Assembly (NCBI GenBank): GCA_963695975.1
Contig: CAVOIB010000004.1
Span: forward strand, 149,586-213,585
Origin: JBBQVZ01 sp963695975
Lineage (GTDB): Bacteria > Actinomycetota > UBA4738 > HRBIN12
Direction: 5' to 3'
Length of the DNA: 64,000 nt
The notes below the pieces were generated by a model that ran no database searches, was not told the DNA's origin, and saw only the letters and a list, made by a program, of their open reading frames with translations. The translations under genes and the position numbers were made by a program. Below are positions 37,002-46,800 of the stretch, one piece after another; positions within the stretch are counted from its first letter, which is position 1; the number at the start of each line of letters is the position of its first letter.

Positions 37002-40000
37002 ATGCTCACTTGTGCGAGCTGCGAGAAGGAGAACCCCGAAGGCTTTGCGTTCTGTGGGTTCTGCTCCGCCCCACTTGTGCCCGTCGCCTCGGATGTTCGC
37101 AAGACCGTCACGATCCTGTTCTGCGATCTCACCGACTCAACGGTCGCCGGCGAACGATTGGATCCGGAGGTGTTGTCGGGCGTCATGACCCGTTTCATGG
37201 GCGAGATGGCCACGGCCGTCGAGCGACACGGTGGCACGGTCGCGAAGTTCGCGGGTGATGGGGTGATGGCCGTCTTCGGCATCCCTCACGCACACGAGGA
37301 CGATGCCCTTCGCGCGGTCCGCGCAGCCGCCGAGATGCGGGATGCACTCGAGACGCTCGGTCGCGAGGTCGAGAGCGACCTGGGCGTATCGCTGCGCTCG
37401 AGGGTCGGGGTGAACACCGGCGAGGTGCTGGTCGCCGCTGGCAACGCGGACGTGCTGGGCGACCCGGTGAACACGGCGTCCAGGCTCGAGACCGCCGCCA
37501 CTCCCGGGGAGGTCTTCATCGGTGACCCGACCTACCAGCTCGTGCGCGATGCCGTCGTCGCCGAGCCGATGGAACCCCTCGTCCTCAAGGGTAAGGCCGA
37601 ACGCGTTTCCGCCTACCGCCTCGTCAGGATCGCGTCGTTGTCGCCGATGAGGACCCGGCGACTCGACGCGCCGATGATCGGACGGACCCTGGAGATGACC
37701 CTCCTCGCCCAAGCGTTCGAGCGCGCGGCCGCGGGGCGGGGGTGTCGGCTCTTCACCGTGCTCGGCACCGCAGGAACCGGCAAGTCGCGACTGATCGAAG
37801 AGTTCCTCGGCTCGCTCGACGGCGCCGTGGTCCTCCGGGGACATTGCCTGCCGTACGGCGACGGCATCACCTATTTCCCTGTGGCAGAGGTGATCAAAGG
37901 CGCACTCGGTCTGGCGGACTTCGACGACGAGTCCATCGTGCAGGAGCGGATCCATGTGTCGGTTGCGCTCGAGGACCGTGCGGATGCGATCACGGCGAAC
38001 CTCGCGAAACTCCTTGGCGCCGGTGAAGAGGGCACGCCCGAGGAGACGTTCTGGGCGATCCGGAGATTCTTCGAGATCCAAGGACGAGCTCAGCCGCTCG
38101 TCGTCGTTTTCGATGACATCCAATGGGGAGAGCAGACGTTCCTCGACCTCATCGAACACGTCGCCGATCGCTCCCGGGAGGCGCACATCTTGATCCTTTG
38201 CATGGCGCGCCCGGACCTGATGGACGAGCGCCCAACGTGGGCCGAGGGCAAGACGAACGCGACGACGATCTCGCTCGCGCCGCTCACCGAGCAAGAAACC
38301 ACCGAACTGATCGATCACCTCCTCGGTGAGGCTGGACTGCCCGGCGAAGTGAAAGGCAGGATCGCCTCGGTCGCCGAGGGCAACCCGTTGTTCGTCGAGG
38401 AGATGCTCCGCATGCTGATCGACGACGGCTCGCTCGTTCGGGAGGGCGACGTCTGGGTCGCGGCCGGCGACCTCACCGACGTCAGCATCCCGCCCACGAT
38501 CTCGGCACTGCTCTCCGCGCGGCTCGACCGCCTCTCGAATGCCGAGCGTCAAGTGATCGAGCGTGCCGCGGTCGAGGGGAGGGGGTTCCATCGTGGAGCC
38601 GTCGTCGCGCTGCTTCCCGAGGATGCGCGGGAGAGCGTGGACGAGCATCTGAGGACCCTCGCGCGGAAGGAGCTGATCTCCGCGGAGCGTTCGTCGCTCA
38701 CCGGCGAGGATGCCTACCGCTTCCGGCACCTGCTGATCCGCGATGCGGCCTACGACCAGATCCCCAAGAAGAGTCGGGCGAGTCTCCACGTCGGGTTCGC
38801 GGACTGGCTCGAAGGCGTCGCCGGCGATCGGATCGCCGAACAGGAGGAGATCGTTGGATACCACCTCGAACGCGCGTGGCGCTACCGCGACGAGCTTGGT
38901 CTGGCCGGGGACGACGCCCTGCGGCTCCGAGCAGGGAAGCGGCTGGGTTCGGCTGGCGAGCGGGTGTACTACCGCTGGGACGTGCGGGCCGCAGTCGACC
39001 TACTGACGCGCGCTGCGGATCTGCTGGAGGGTGACGACCTCCAGCTCGACGTCCTTATCTTGCTGTATCTGGCACTCGACATGATTCCTTCGATCGACGA
39101 GTCGCGGCAGGTCGCGGAGCGCCTCCACCGTGCGGCGCGGAACGCCGGAGATGTCGGGTCCGAGGTCATCGCGGATGTCTTCCTCCACAACGTGATGGTC
39201 GTCGAGAGCCCTGAGCGCTGGTCCCTCGAGGTGGAGCAGCGGCTCTACGAACGTCAGCTTCGCATCTACCGCGATCTCGGGTGGGAGCCCTCCATCCCGT
39301 ACGCACTCATGAACCTTGCGAGCGTGGCGAGATCGAGGGGAGACATGGCGGCGACGATGCGCCTGGCCACGGAGGCGCTAGACCTCGCTCTCGATGTCGG
39401 CACGGTGGACCTGGCCGTTGATGGCGTGAACTTCATCCTCCTCGCCCTCTTGGAAGGCCCTGGTCCACTTTCAGAGGCGGAGCACCGCGCCTCGGAGTTC
39501 CTTGAGTCGTTCCCTACCGATCGTCTCGCATTTGGAGGGACGCTGATGAGTCGGGCGGAGATCCGGCTGATGCTCGGTCGCCCGAACGAGGCACGTGCGG
39601 ACGCCGACCTGAGCAAAGGCATCCTCGACGATCTCGGCGTGGGCGTCTTCGTCCCCCACGCCCTGCTACTGGAAGGGCTACTGGCCTGGCTCGAGGACGG
39701 TCCCGAAGCCGCCGAGGGATCGCTCGCCTCCGCCTGGCGGATCGCGGAGGGCAGCATCGGTTACCTCGAGGTCTGGAAGATCGGAGGTCCATTGGCTCGC
39801 GTCCTCCTGGAACTCGACCGAAACGAGGACGCCAGCACGGTGGTGGAGCGCATCCGCAGGTGGGCCGTTCCGGGAGGCACGATGTGTGCCTCCGGGATCG
39901 ACGCGTTGATCCTTGCCCGCGCTGGACGCTTCCCCGATGCCGAGCTCCTACTCGAGGAAGCGGAGCGGATCGCGGCTCCCACCGACCTCGTCGTGGCCAA

Positions 40001-40154
40001 AGCGCAGCTCGCGCTGGACAGGGCTGAGGTCATGCAGCTCGAGGGTCGATCCGACGAAGCCCGCGCCGCCGCCGAGGACGCCCTCGTGAAGTACGAGCAG
40101 AAGGAGCACGTGGTGGGCTCGCGCCAAGCCCAGGCACTCCTCGCTTCTCTCTGA
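37002..40154 (+). CDS. Zinc ribbon-class III cyclase-AAA ATPase-TPR regulator (copy 2)
   Basis: This is a 1050-residue protein with the same plan as copy 1. The zinc ribbon is CASC...CGFC (residues 4-22). The cyclase domain has LFCDLTDST, KFAGDGVMAVFG and PVNTASRLE, so both metal aspartates and the catalytic Asn/Arg are kept. Walker A is VLGTAGTGKSRL with VVVFDDIQWGE as Walker B, then winged-helix and TPR-like helices to the C-terminus. It starts at ATG 37002. It is convergent with the HNH gene. Base composition is slightly less extreme in its TPR part than in neighbouring genes. Confidence 0.88.
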   Translation: MLTCASCEKENPEGFAFCGFCSAPLVPVASDVRKTVTILFCDLTDSTVAGERLDPEVLSGVMTRFMGEMATAVERHGGTVAKFAGDGVMAVFGIPHAHEDDALRAVRAAAEMRDALETLGREVESDLGVSLRSRVGVNTGEVLVAAGNADVLGDPVNTASRLETAATPGEVFIGDPTYQLVRDAVVAEPMEPLVLKGKAERVSAYRLVRIASLSPMRTRRLDAPMIGRTLEMTLLAQAFERAAAGRGCRLFTVLGTAGTGKSRLIEEFLGSLDGAVVLRGHCLPYGDGITYFPVAEVIKGALGLADFDDESIVQERIHVSVALEDRADAITANLAKLLGAGEEGTPEETFWAIRRFFEIQGRAQPLVVVFDDIQWGEQTFLDLIEHVADRSREAHILILCMARPDLMDERPTWAEGKTNATTISLAPLTEQETTELIDHLLGEAGLPGEVKGRIASVAEGNPLFVEEMLRMLIDDGSLVREGDVWVAAGDLTDVSIPPTISALLSARLDRLSNAERQVIERAAVEGRGFHRGAVVALLPEDARESVDEHLRTLARKELISAERSSLTGEDAYRFRHLLIRDAAYDQIPKKSRASLHVGFADWLEGVAGDRIAEQEEIVGYHLERAWRYRDELGLAGDDALRLRAGKRLGSAGERVYYRWDVRAAVDLLTRAADLLEGDDLQLDVLILLYLALDMIPSIDESRQVAERLHRAARNAGDVGSEVIADVFLHNVMVVESPERWSLEVEQRLYERQLRIYRDLGWEPSIPYALMNLASVARSRGDMAATMRLATEALDLALDVGTVDLAVDGVNFILLALLEGPGPLSEAEHRASEFLESFPTDRLAFGGTLMSRAEIRLMLGRPNEARADADLSKGILDDLGVGVFVPHALLLEGLLAWLEDGPEAAEGSLASAWRIAEGSIGYLEVWKIGGPLARVLLELDRNEDASTVVERIRRWAVPGGTMCASGIDALILARAGRFPDAELLLEEAERIAAPTDLVVAKAQLALDRAEVMQLEGRSDEARAAAEDALVKYEQKEHVVGSRQAQALLASL

Positions 40155-40167
40155 TCCGGCGGGCCCG

Positions 40168-41292
40168 TCACGCGGCGTCCGGTCCGGCCCGCGATCGTGC
40201 GTCGTCGGGGCGAACCCAGGTGAGCTCCCCGTCGTCGTCGCGCGCCAGCCCCCAGCCGTGCTCGTGCACGAGCCGGTGATGGAAGGCGCAGACGAGCACC
40301 AGGTTGTCGAGGCTCGTCTCGCCGCCCCGAGACCACCACTCGACGTGGTGCGCCTGCGTGAAGCGCCTCGCGTCGCACCCCGGGAACCGGCAGGTGCCGT
40401 CGCGGTGGCGGAGCTGGCGCATCATCCACGGAGCTGGCTCGCGCGTGACGTGACCGATCCCATGCACGGTGCCGTCGGGACGCTCGACCACGAGCTGCAT
40501 CCGCGCGTTGCACAGGAGGCGGTGCAGGGTGGTGCCGCCGATGACGGGACCGTTCTCGATGAGCGCGTTGGCATCCGGGTCGAGGAGGGCATCCAGCTCG
40601 GCATGCACGACGACGGTCGCGCGATCCGGATCTGCGTCGTCAGCGAGCTGGACCGAACATAAGGCCACGAGGGCGTCTGCACGCCGTGCGCCCACGAGTC
40701 GCGCGGACGCCTCGTCGGGCATGACGGGGATCTGTTCGCCGAGGCGGTCGAGCGCACGCGCGACCACGGCCCCTGCGGCGCCCGGCAGCTCGGCGTCGAG
40801 CCTGAACCGACGTCCACCGTCCGCGTACCGGTACTCGAGCCAGCGATCGCGCTCGGTGGTCACCGTCTCTCCTTCGATCCTGTCGCCTTCGATCCTGTCG
40901 CGCGCCCGGAGATCGCCGATCCGGCGGATCGCTCCTGAGGAGACGCCCTGCGCCCAGCGCACGAGCGCGTCCTCATCGTCGAACTCGGCGAAGCGGGTGA
41001 GCTCGACGACCTTGTCGATCCCCAGCTCGCCTCGTTCGAAGGCGCTGGCGGTGGCGGGGAGCGTCCGCAGCGCGCGTCCGGAGGTCAGCCACCGCTCGGA
41101 CTTCCAGCGCGAGATGCCGAGCTGCATCGTGGTCCAGTGCGCCATGTCGTGCGCGCCCTCCTCGATCCACGCCTCCGCCTCTTCGAGCTGGGTCAGGGCG
41201 TCGAGCAGCTCCCGTTGGAGGCGAGCGATGTCGCGATGCAGCCGCCGGACGCGCGAACTGAGCGCCTCGGTGCTGCCAAGGTCCGTTGCCAC
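40168..41292 (-). CDS. DUF222-HNH endonuclease domain protein (13E12-like)
   Basis: This 374-residue protein has an N-terminal helical DUF222 domain (MAHWTTMQLGISRWKSERWL, FERGELGIDKVVELTRFA). The C-terminal HNH nuclease motif is CRFPGCDARRFTQAHHVEWW ... NLVLVCAFHHRLVHEHGW with the expected His-Asn-His residues and CxxC zinc ligands. This is the architecture of the mycobacterial REP13E12 family, which is multicopy and partly SOS-induced. It starts at GTG 41292. The promoter upstream has a LexA-type box exactly between -35 and -10. Function is unproven; a DNA-damage-linked nuclease or selfish element is likely. Confidence 0.88.
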   Translation of the reverse strand: MATDLGSTEALSSRVRRLHRDIARLQRELLDALTQLEEAEAWIEEGAHDMAHWTTMQLGISRWKSERWLTSGRALRTLPATASAFERGELGIDKVVELTRFAEFDDEDALVRWAQGVSSGAIRRIGDLRARDRIEGDRIEGETVTTERDRWLEYRYADGGRRFRLDAELPGAAGAVVARALDRLGEQIPVMPDEASARLVGARRADALVALCSVQLADDADPDRATVVVHAELDALLDPDANALIENGPVIGGTTLHRLLCNARMQLVVERPDGTVHGIGHVTREPAPWMMRQLRHRDGTCRFPGCDARRFTQAHHVEWWSRGGETSLDNLVLVCAFHHRLVHEHGWGLARDDDGELTWVRPDDARSRAGPDAA

Positions 41293-41342
41293 GAGCCTGG
41301 TCCGTTCCGGGGGAGGATCGGGTTCGGCCGATCAGGACCTCA

Positions 41343-41371
41343 CCTCTATCGAACATACGTTCGATTGTCAA
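41343..41371 (-). promoter_or_regulatory. SOS promoter with LexA-type box in the spacer
   Basis: On the minus strand, TTGACA (41371-41366) and TAGAGG (41348-41343) are 17 bases apart. The spacer contains the palindrome TCGAACATACGTTCGA at 41349-41364 (written on the plus strand). This fits the actinobacterial SOS box TCGAAC-N4-GTTCGA at every fixed base. LexA bound there would block polymerase directly. Transcription would begin about 44 bases upstream of the HNH start codon. Confidence 0.85.
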
Positions 41372-41402
41372 GTTCTGAAGGTTGGGCAACCGCCCGGGTT
41401 TG

Positions 41403-42209
41403 CTACGCGGGTACCGTGCCGCGAACGGCCCACGCGCGCGCGGACAGCCGGATGGTGCCGTCCGCCTCCGCGGGCAGGCGCATCCGGAGGAGCTCGCGGA
41501 GTTCGGCGCGCGCCGCGTCCTCGAGCGACATGCAGTACCACGGCGCGGGTCCCTGTTCGGACAGGAACGGGATCCAGAAGTCGTCGAAATCGCGGAAGAT
41601 CGTGGGCACGTCGATCGACCGCGTGCGGATGTCGTCGAGCGCCGCGACCTCGAACAGCGCGCCGAGCCCCTTCATGCTGGCGATCTCCAGGAATCGCTCG
41701 CCCTCGTCGTACTCGCGCGCGCGCGGTTCGAGGTCTGCCGCTGCGTCCCAGAAGTACCGCAGCATCTGCATGCCGCCCGCGTAGTCCCAGACGTAGGCGC
41801 CGATCGTGCCGTCGGGGCGGGTGACGCGCCGGAGCTCCTGGACGACGCCGCCTTGATCGGGGACGAAGTTCAGCATCAACCCCGACACCGTCGCATCGAA
41901 CGTCCCGTTCTCGAAGGGGATCGTCCGTGCGTCGGCGACCTGCGCCTCGAATCGCTCGTCGGAGACCCGGGCGTTCGCGTATTTGACGAATCCCTCGGAG
42001 GCGTCGATGCCGCGGACCTCCGCTGGGGCGGCGCGCACCAGGATCGTCTCGGAGAGCGCCCCCGTGCCACAGCCCACATCCAGCCATCGGCCGCCGGTCG
42101 GAGCCTCGAGCCAATCCAGGAACTCGGCCGCGACCAGGCGGCTCCAGCGACCTACGTAGGGCTCGTATCGGTCGCCGTCGTCCCAGGTGTCCGAGGCCAT
42201 GAACTGCAT
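41403..42209 (-). CDS. Class I SAM-dependent methyltransferase
   Basis: This 268-residue UbiE/COQ5-like enzyme starts MQFMASDTWDDGDRYEPYVG. It has the SAM motif WLDVGCGTGALSETIL, the acidic loop GIDASEGFVKYA and the DATVSGLMLNFVPD and RPDGTIGAYVWDYAGG blocks typical of group 11 methyltransferases. The substrate is unknown. ATG 42200 is an alternative start nine bases in. Longer open frames upstream on this strand are antisense to the divergent membrane protein. Confidence 0.85.
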   Translation of the reverse strand: MQFMASDTWDDGDRYEPYVGRWSRLVAAEFLDWLEAPTGGRWLDVGCGTGALSETILVRAAPAEVRGIDASEGFVKYANARVSDERFEAQVADARTIPFENGTFDATVSGLMLNFVPDQGGVVQELRRVTRPDGTIGAYVWDYAGGMQMLRYFWDAAADLEPRAREYDEGERFLEIASMKGLGALFEVAALDDIRTRSIDVPTIFRDFDDFWIPFLSEQGPAPWYCMSLEDAARAELRELLRMRLPAEADGTIRLSARAWAVRGTVPA

Positions 42210-42311
42210 CTTCCCACCGTGGCGGGGCGCAAGCCCGCACTTCCGTCGTTCGAGATCGGCGGAACGGGACGGGGTTTGCGGGCCGAACGGGCGCGGGGCT
42301 ACGGTTGCGCG

Positions 42312-42788
42312 ATGCACGAGTGGGTCGTTCTGCTCCACGTGGGGACGGCGTTCTGGTTCGTCGCGGGGCTCGTGGGACGAGACGTGACGCTCGCGAAGGC
42401 GGCGCAGGCGACCGACGTGACGGTCACGGTGGAGCTCGCCGAGCTCGCCGGCCGGTTCGACCGGTGGATGGTGGTCCCGGGCTCGATGGCCGTCCTGGCG
42501 CTCGGGGTCATCACGGTGCTGGTCCAAGGCCGCCCGTTCACCGGCACCGACAGCTGGTGGGTCCTAACGGCCCTCCTCTTGTTCCTGTCCCTGATCCCCC
42601 TCGTCCCATTGGTGTTCCTTCCCCGCGGACGCGTGTTCGAGCAGGCGTTGACGGATGCCCGAGCGCGAGGCGAGGTCACACCGGAGTTGACGGCCGCCTT
42701 CGCCGATCCGACGGTGCGAGCGGCACGCATGTACGAGCGGATCGTGGTCGCGGTGATCATCGTCCTCATGGTGACGAAGCCGTTCTGA
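42312..42788 (+). CDS. DUF2269-like integral membrane protein
   Basis: This 158-residue protein has four predicted helices (about 4-24, 54-74, 82-104, 140-157). The N-terminal HEWVVLLHVGTAFWFVAGL pattern and the final MYERIVVAVIIVLMVTKPF resemble DUF2269-type proteins. The gene at 55136 appears to be of the same type. The start is ATG 42312. The function is unknown. It is divergent from the methyltransferase at 42209 across a gap of about 100 bases. Confidence 0.72.
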   Translation: MHEWVVLLHVGTAFWFVAGLVGRDVTLAKAAQATDVTVTVELAELAGRFDRWMVVPGSMAVLALGVITVLVQGRPFTGTDSWWVLTALLLFLSLIPLVPLVFLPRGRVFEQALTDARARGEVTPELTAAFADPTVRAARMYERIVVAVIIVLMVTKPF

Positions 42789-42809
42789 GCTCGCCTATGC
42801 TGGCGCCTC

Positions 42810-43838
42810 ATGGGTGACGGGCGGGACTTCCGGATCGAGCAGAGCGAGCTCCGAAGCGACGACGAGTTCACGGAGTTCAGCAGCACGGACCTGCCGTACT
42901 ACTCGGATTGGCGCGGGTCGTTCGAGAAGCTGCCGTGGGCGACCGACGACGAGAGCCTCCGCGCGGCCAACGCCGACGTCGCGATCGTGGGCGCGCCGCT
43001 CGACGACGCGGTGTCGTCGCGTCCGGGCGCGCGGTTCGGCCCGCGGGCGATCCGGATGGCGCCGACGACCTGGTCCTCCGACTACGCCTGGTCGATCCAG
43101 CTGGACGTCGAGCCCTACAGCGTCTTGAAGGTGGTCGACGCCGGCGACGCGCCCGTCGTGCCCGCACGGCTGGAGCGTGGCCTGCGCGTGATCCACGAGA
43201 AGGTGTTCCGCGTCGCGAGCGCCGGGCCGATCCCGATCGTCCTGGGCGGGGATCACTCGATCACGTACCCGAGCGCCGCGGCCGTCGCGCGCCACCGGCA
43301 CCCGCGGAAGGTGGGCATCGTGCACTTCGACGCGCATGCGGATACGGCGGCGGACCAATGGGGCAACCTCCATGGCCACGGCACGCCGATGCGCCATCTG
43401 ATCGAGGAGGGCTGGATCGCCGGGCCGAACTTCGTCCAGGTGGGGCTCCGCGGGTACTGGCCCGAGAAGGCCGTCTTCGACTGGATGCGCGAGCAGGGCC
43501 TCCGCTGGCACACGATGGTCGAGATCGAGGACCGAGGCGCGGAGGCCGTGATCGCCGACGCGATCGCCGAGGCGCTCGACGGCCCCGACTGCATCTACCT
43601 GAGCATCGACATCGACGTGGTCGATCCGGGCATGGCGCCGGGCACCGGCACGCCCGAGGCCGGGGGGATGCTCGGCCGCGAGCTGCTCCGCGCGATCCGG
43701 CAGATCGTGGGCCAGGTGGACCTGGTCGGGATGGACGTGGTCGAGGTCTCGCCGCCGTACGACAGCTCCGAGGTGACCGCGATCCTCGCCCATCGCTGTG
43801 TGGTGGAGGCCATCAGCGCCCTGGCCGCGAAGCGATAG
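42810..43838 (+). CDS. speB: Agmatinase/arginase-family ureohydrolase
   Basis: This 342-residue manganese enzyme has the three metal-binding blocks: GGDHSIT (about 147), HFDAHADT (about 172) and SIDIDVVDPGMAPGTGTPE (about 265). The PGARFGPRAIR block near 74 is also typical. It would hydrolyse agmatine or a related guanidino compound to release urea. Agmatinase is favoured over arginase by the TGTPEAGG region and overall length, but guanidinobutyrase or guanidinopropionase cannot be excluded. It stands between a membrane protein and cyclase copy 3; no arginine decarboxylase is close, and the PLP decarboxylase 8 kb away is of the aromatic group. Confidence 0.85.
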   Translation: MGDGRDFRIEQSELRSDDEFTEFSSTDLPYYSDWRGSFEKLPWATDDESLRAANADVAIVGAPLDDAVSSRPGARFGPRAIRMAPTTWSSDYAWSIQLDVEPYSVLKVVDAGDAPVVPARLERGLRVIHEKVFRVASAGPIPIVLGGDHSITYPSAAAVARHRHPRKVGIVHFDAHADTAADQWGNLHGHGTPMRHLIEEGWIAGPNFVQVGLRGYWPEKAVFDWMREQGLRWHTMVEIEDRGAEAVIADAIAEALDGPDCIYLSIDIDVVDPGMAPGTGTPEAGGMLGRELLRAIRQIVGQVDLVGMDVVEVSPPYDSSEVTAILAHRCVVEAISALAAKR

Positions 43839-43871
43839 CGGGGTCCCGGTCGGTCACCGTAGGCTACGCCG

Positions 43872-46800
43872 GTGATCACCTGCCCGAACTGTGGCGAGGA
43901 CAACCCCGAGCGCGCGAAGTTCTGCCTGAACTGCGGCGCCCCGCTCGGCGGCGGAAGCGAGGCGCGCCCCGAGCTGAAGTTCGCGACCGCGCTCTTCGCC
44001 GACTTGGTCGGGTCGACGACGCTCGCCGAACGAGAGGATCCGGAGGTCGTCCAATCGGTGGTCGGACGGGCGTTCGATCGGTTGAGCGTCGAGATCGAGC
44101 GCTACGGCGGACTGCTCGAGAAGTTCATGGGGGACGCGATGCTCGCGGTGTTCGGCGTGCCGAAGTCCCACGAGGACGACCCCGAGCGTGCCGTACGGGC
44201 CGCGCTCGAGATGCAGGCCGTCCTGTCCGAGCTGAACCACGGCTTCGCGGGTGAGGACAAGCCGCAACTGGCGATGCGGATCGGGATCGAGGCCGGCGAC
44301 GTCTTGGTCGACATGGAACGGGCCGCGGGTCCGCGGGATCGCATGCTGACCGGCGACGCGGTGAACACGGCCGCGCGGCTGGAGGCCGCCGCCGATCCAG
44401 GCCACGTGATCGTCGGTCCCGCGGTCTACGCCTCGACGAAGGATGTCATCGACTACGCGGAGATCGCGCCGCTCACGCTGAAGGGCAAGGCAGAGCCGGT
44501 TCCTGCCTGGGATGCGCAGCGCGTGAAGGCGAAGCGGCGCGGCGAGCGGCCGTCCCTGGGCCTCGAGGCGCGGCTGATCGGGCGTGACGAGGAGATGACG
44601 GTCCTCAAGCAGACGCTGCACCGGGTCGAGACCGAGGGCCGCCCTGCGTTGGTGACGATCGTCGGTCCGGCGGGCGTCGGCAAGTCGCGCGTGACCTCCG
44701 AACTCCTCCGATACGTCGAAGGGCTGCCCCAGTTCATCTACTGGAGGAGCGGGCGATGCCTGGCCTACGGCAACACGCCGTACTCGGCGTTGGCGGACGC
44801 GATCAAGGCCCAGTGTGAGGTTCTGGAAGACGATCCGGCGGGGGTCGTCGCTCGCAAGGTCGACGCGGCCGTCGAGGAGCTGTTCGGCGACGCCGCCGTC
44901 GCGCCGCAGATCCGGGCGCTCGTCGGGGGCGGTGAGACCGCCGCGTTCTCCCGCGAGGACCTCTTCGAGGCGTGGCGGCGCTTCCTCGAACGCATGGCCG
45001 CCCGGTATCCCTTGGTGCTGGCGCTCGACGACCTGCATTGGGCCGATGAAGGCCTGCTCGATCTGGTGGAGCACGTCGCGGACTGGGCCCAGGGGCCGAT
45101 CCTCCTCCTCGTTCAGGCTCGCCCCGACCTGTTCGACGTCCGTCCGTCGTGGGGCGGCGGCAAGCGCAACGCGGCGTCGATCTACCTGGACCCACTGACG
45201 CCCGACGAGGACGCCGCCATGATCGACGACCTACTCCCGGGAGAGATCACCGACGAGCTCCGGAAGCTGATCGTGGAGCGGAGCGAAGGCAACCCGCTCT
45301 ACACGGAGGAGATCGTCCGGATGCTGATCGACCGCGGGGTCCTCCGCGCCACGGAAGCCTCGCGGTGGGAAGTGGCGTCCGCGGTCGCCGACGTGGACGT
45401 GCCGCGTTCGATCCAGGGACTGATCTCGGCACGGCTGGACGGTCTTCCGGACGAGGAGAAGGCCGTGCTGCAGGACGCGGCCGTGGTCGGGCGGGAGTTC
45501 TGGCTCGGTGCGGTCGCCCGGTTGTCGGGACAGCCACCCGGTGTGCTCCGCGAGGTGCTGGGCCGGCTGCGCATCAAGGAGTTGATCGTCCCGCACGATC
45601 CGTCGAGCTTCTCCGACGAGCCCGAGTTCTCGTTCCGGCATCTGCTGATCCGGGACGGAGCGTATGACTCCTTGCCGAAAGCCCTGCGGGCCAGCAAGCA
45701 CACCAAGATCGCGGAGTGGGCGGCAGAGCGAGCCGGGGACCGGGCCGACGAGATGGCGATGCTGATCGCGTCGCACCATCGGGAGGCGCTGCGCTACCTG
45801 GTGGAACTGGGCGACACGGGACAGGCCCGGCAGGAGGCCGAGCGCTCCGCCTACCGGTGGTCGCGGATGGCCGGCGACCGGGCGACGGCGCTCTGGCTGC
45901 AATCGGACGCGATCGTCTGGTACGAGGAGGCTCTCGCCCTGGCCGATGCCGTGGGCGCCCCCTTGGCGGAGCGGCTCGCTACCGCCCGGCTGCATACCGA
46001 GGCATGCTTCGCCACGGCGTCGATGAGCGAGAACGAGGTCTCGTGTCGCCGATACCTGGCCCTCGCCGAGGAGGCGGGCGACGAGCGCGGAGCCGGGTGG
46101 GCGCAGGCCGAGCTCGCACGCGTCGTGTTCCACGAGGGCAGGGATCCGGAGACTGAGGAGCTGTCGGCGGCCGCCGTGCGCCGCCTCGAGCCGCTGGGCG
46201 ATAGCCGGGAGCTGGCGTTCGCGCTGAACGTCGCCGGCTGGTATCGCTGGCGCCGTGGACGCTACGAGGAGGCGGAGCCGCTGCTGCGACGATCCGTCGA
46301 GATCGCCGCGCGGATCGGTGCGCGGCGAGAGCTGGCCGAGTCGACGATGGACCTCGCGGTCACGCTCTCGTTCCTGGGTCAGTACCAGCTCGCGGTCGAC
46401 ACCATCGAGGAGGCGTACGCCCTCGCGATGGAGGTCGGCGCTCGCGGTGCGCTGGGCCGGATCTACAACAACTACGCGACGATCGCCGGCGACGCCGACT
46501 ACCACCGTGCGGTCGCCGTACTCCGCCAGGGGCTGGAGGTGATGCGCAAGGCGGGTGCCGTGCAGTTCGTGGCGTGGATCACCGGGACGCTCGGGGACTT
46601 CGAGTTCCTGCTGGGGAACCTCGCGGAGGCCGAGGCGTTGCATCGGGAATCGATCGAGCTGGCTAGGTCGATCGGCGACGATCCGTTGGTCGGGATGATG
46701 CTGGACTCCCTGGCCTGGATCGCGGTCACCCGTGGTCGCGTGGCCGAGGCTCGCGAGGCCCACGACACGGCCGAGCGGATCCTCGCCGCTCATGCGGAGC

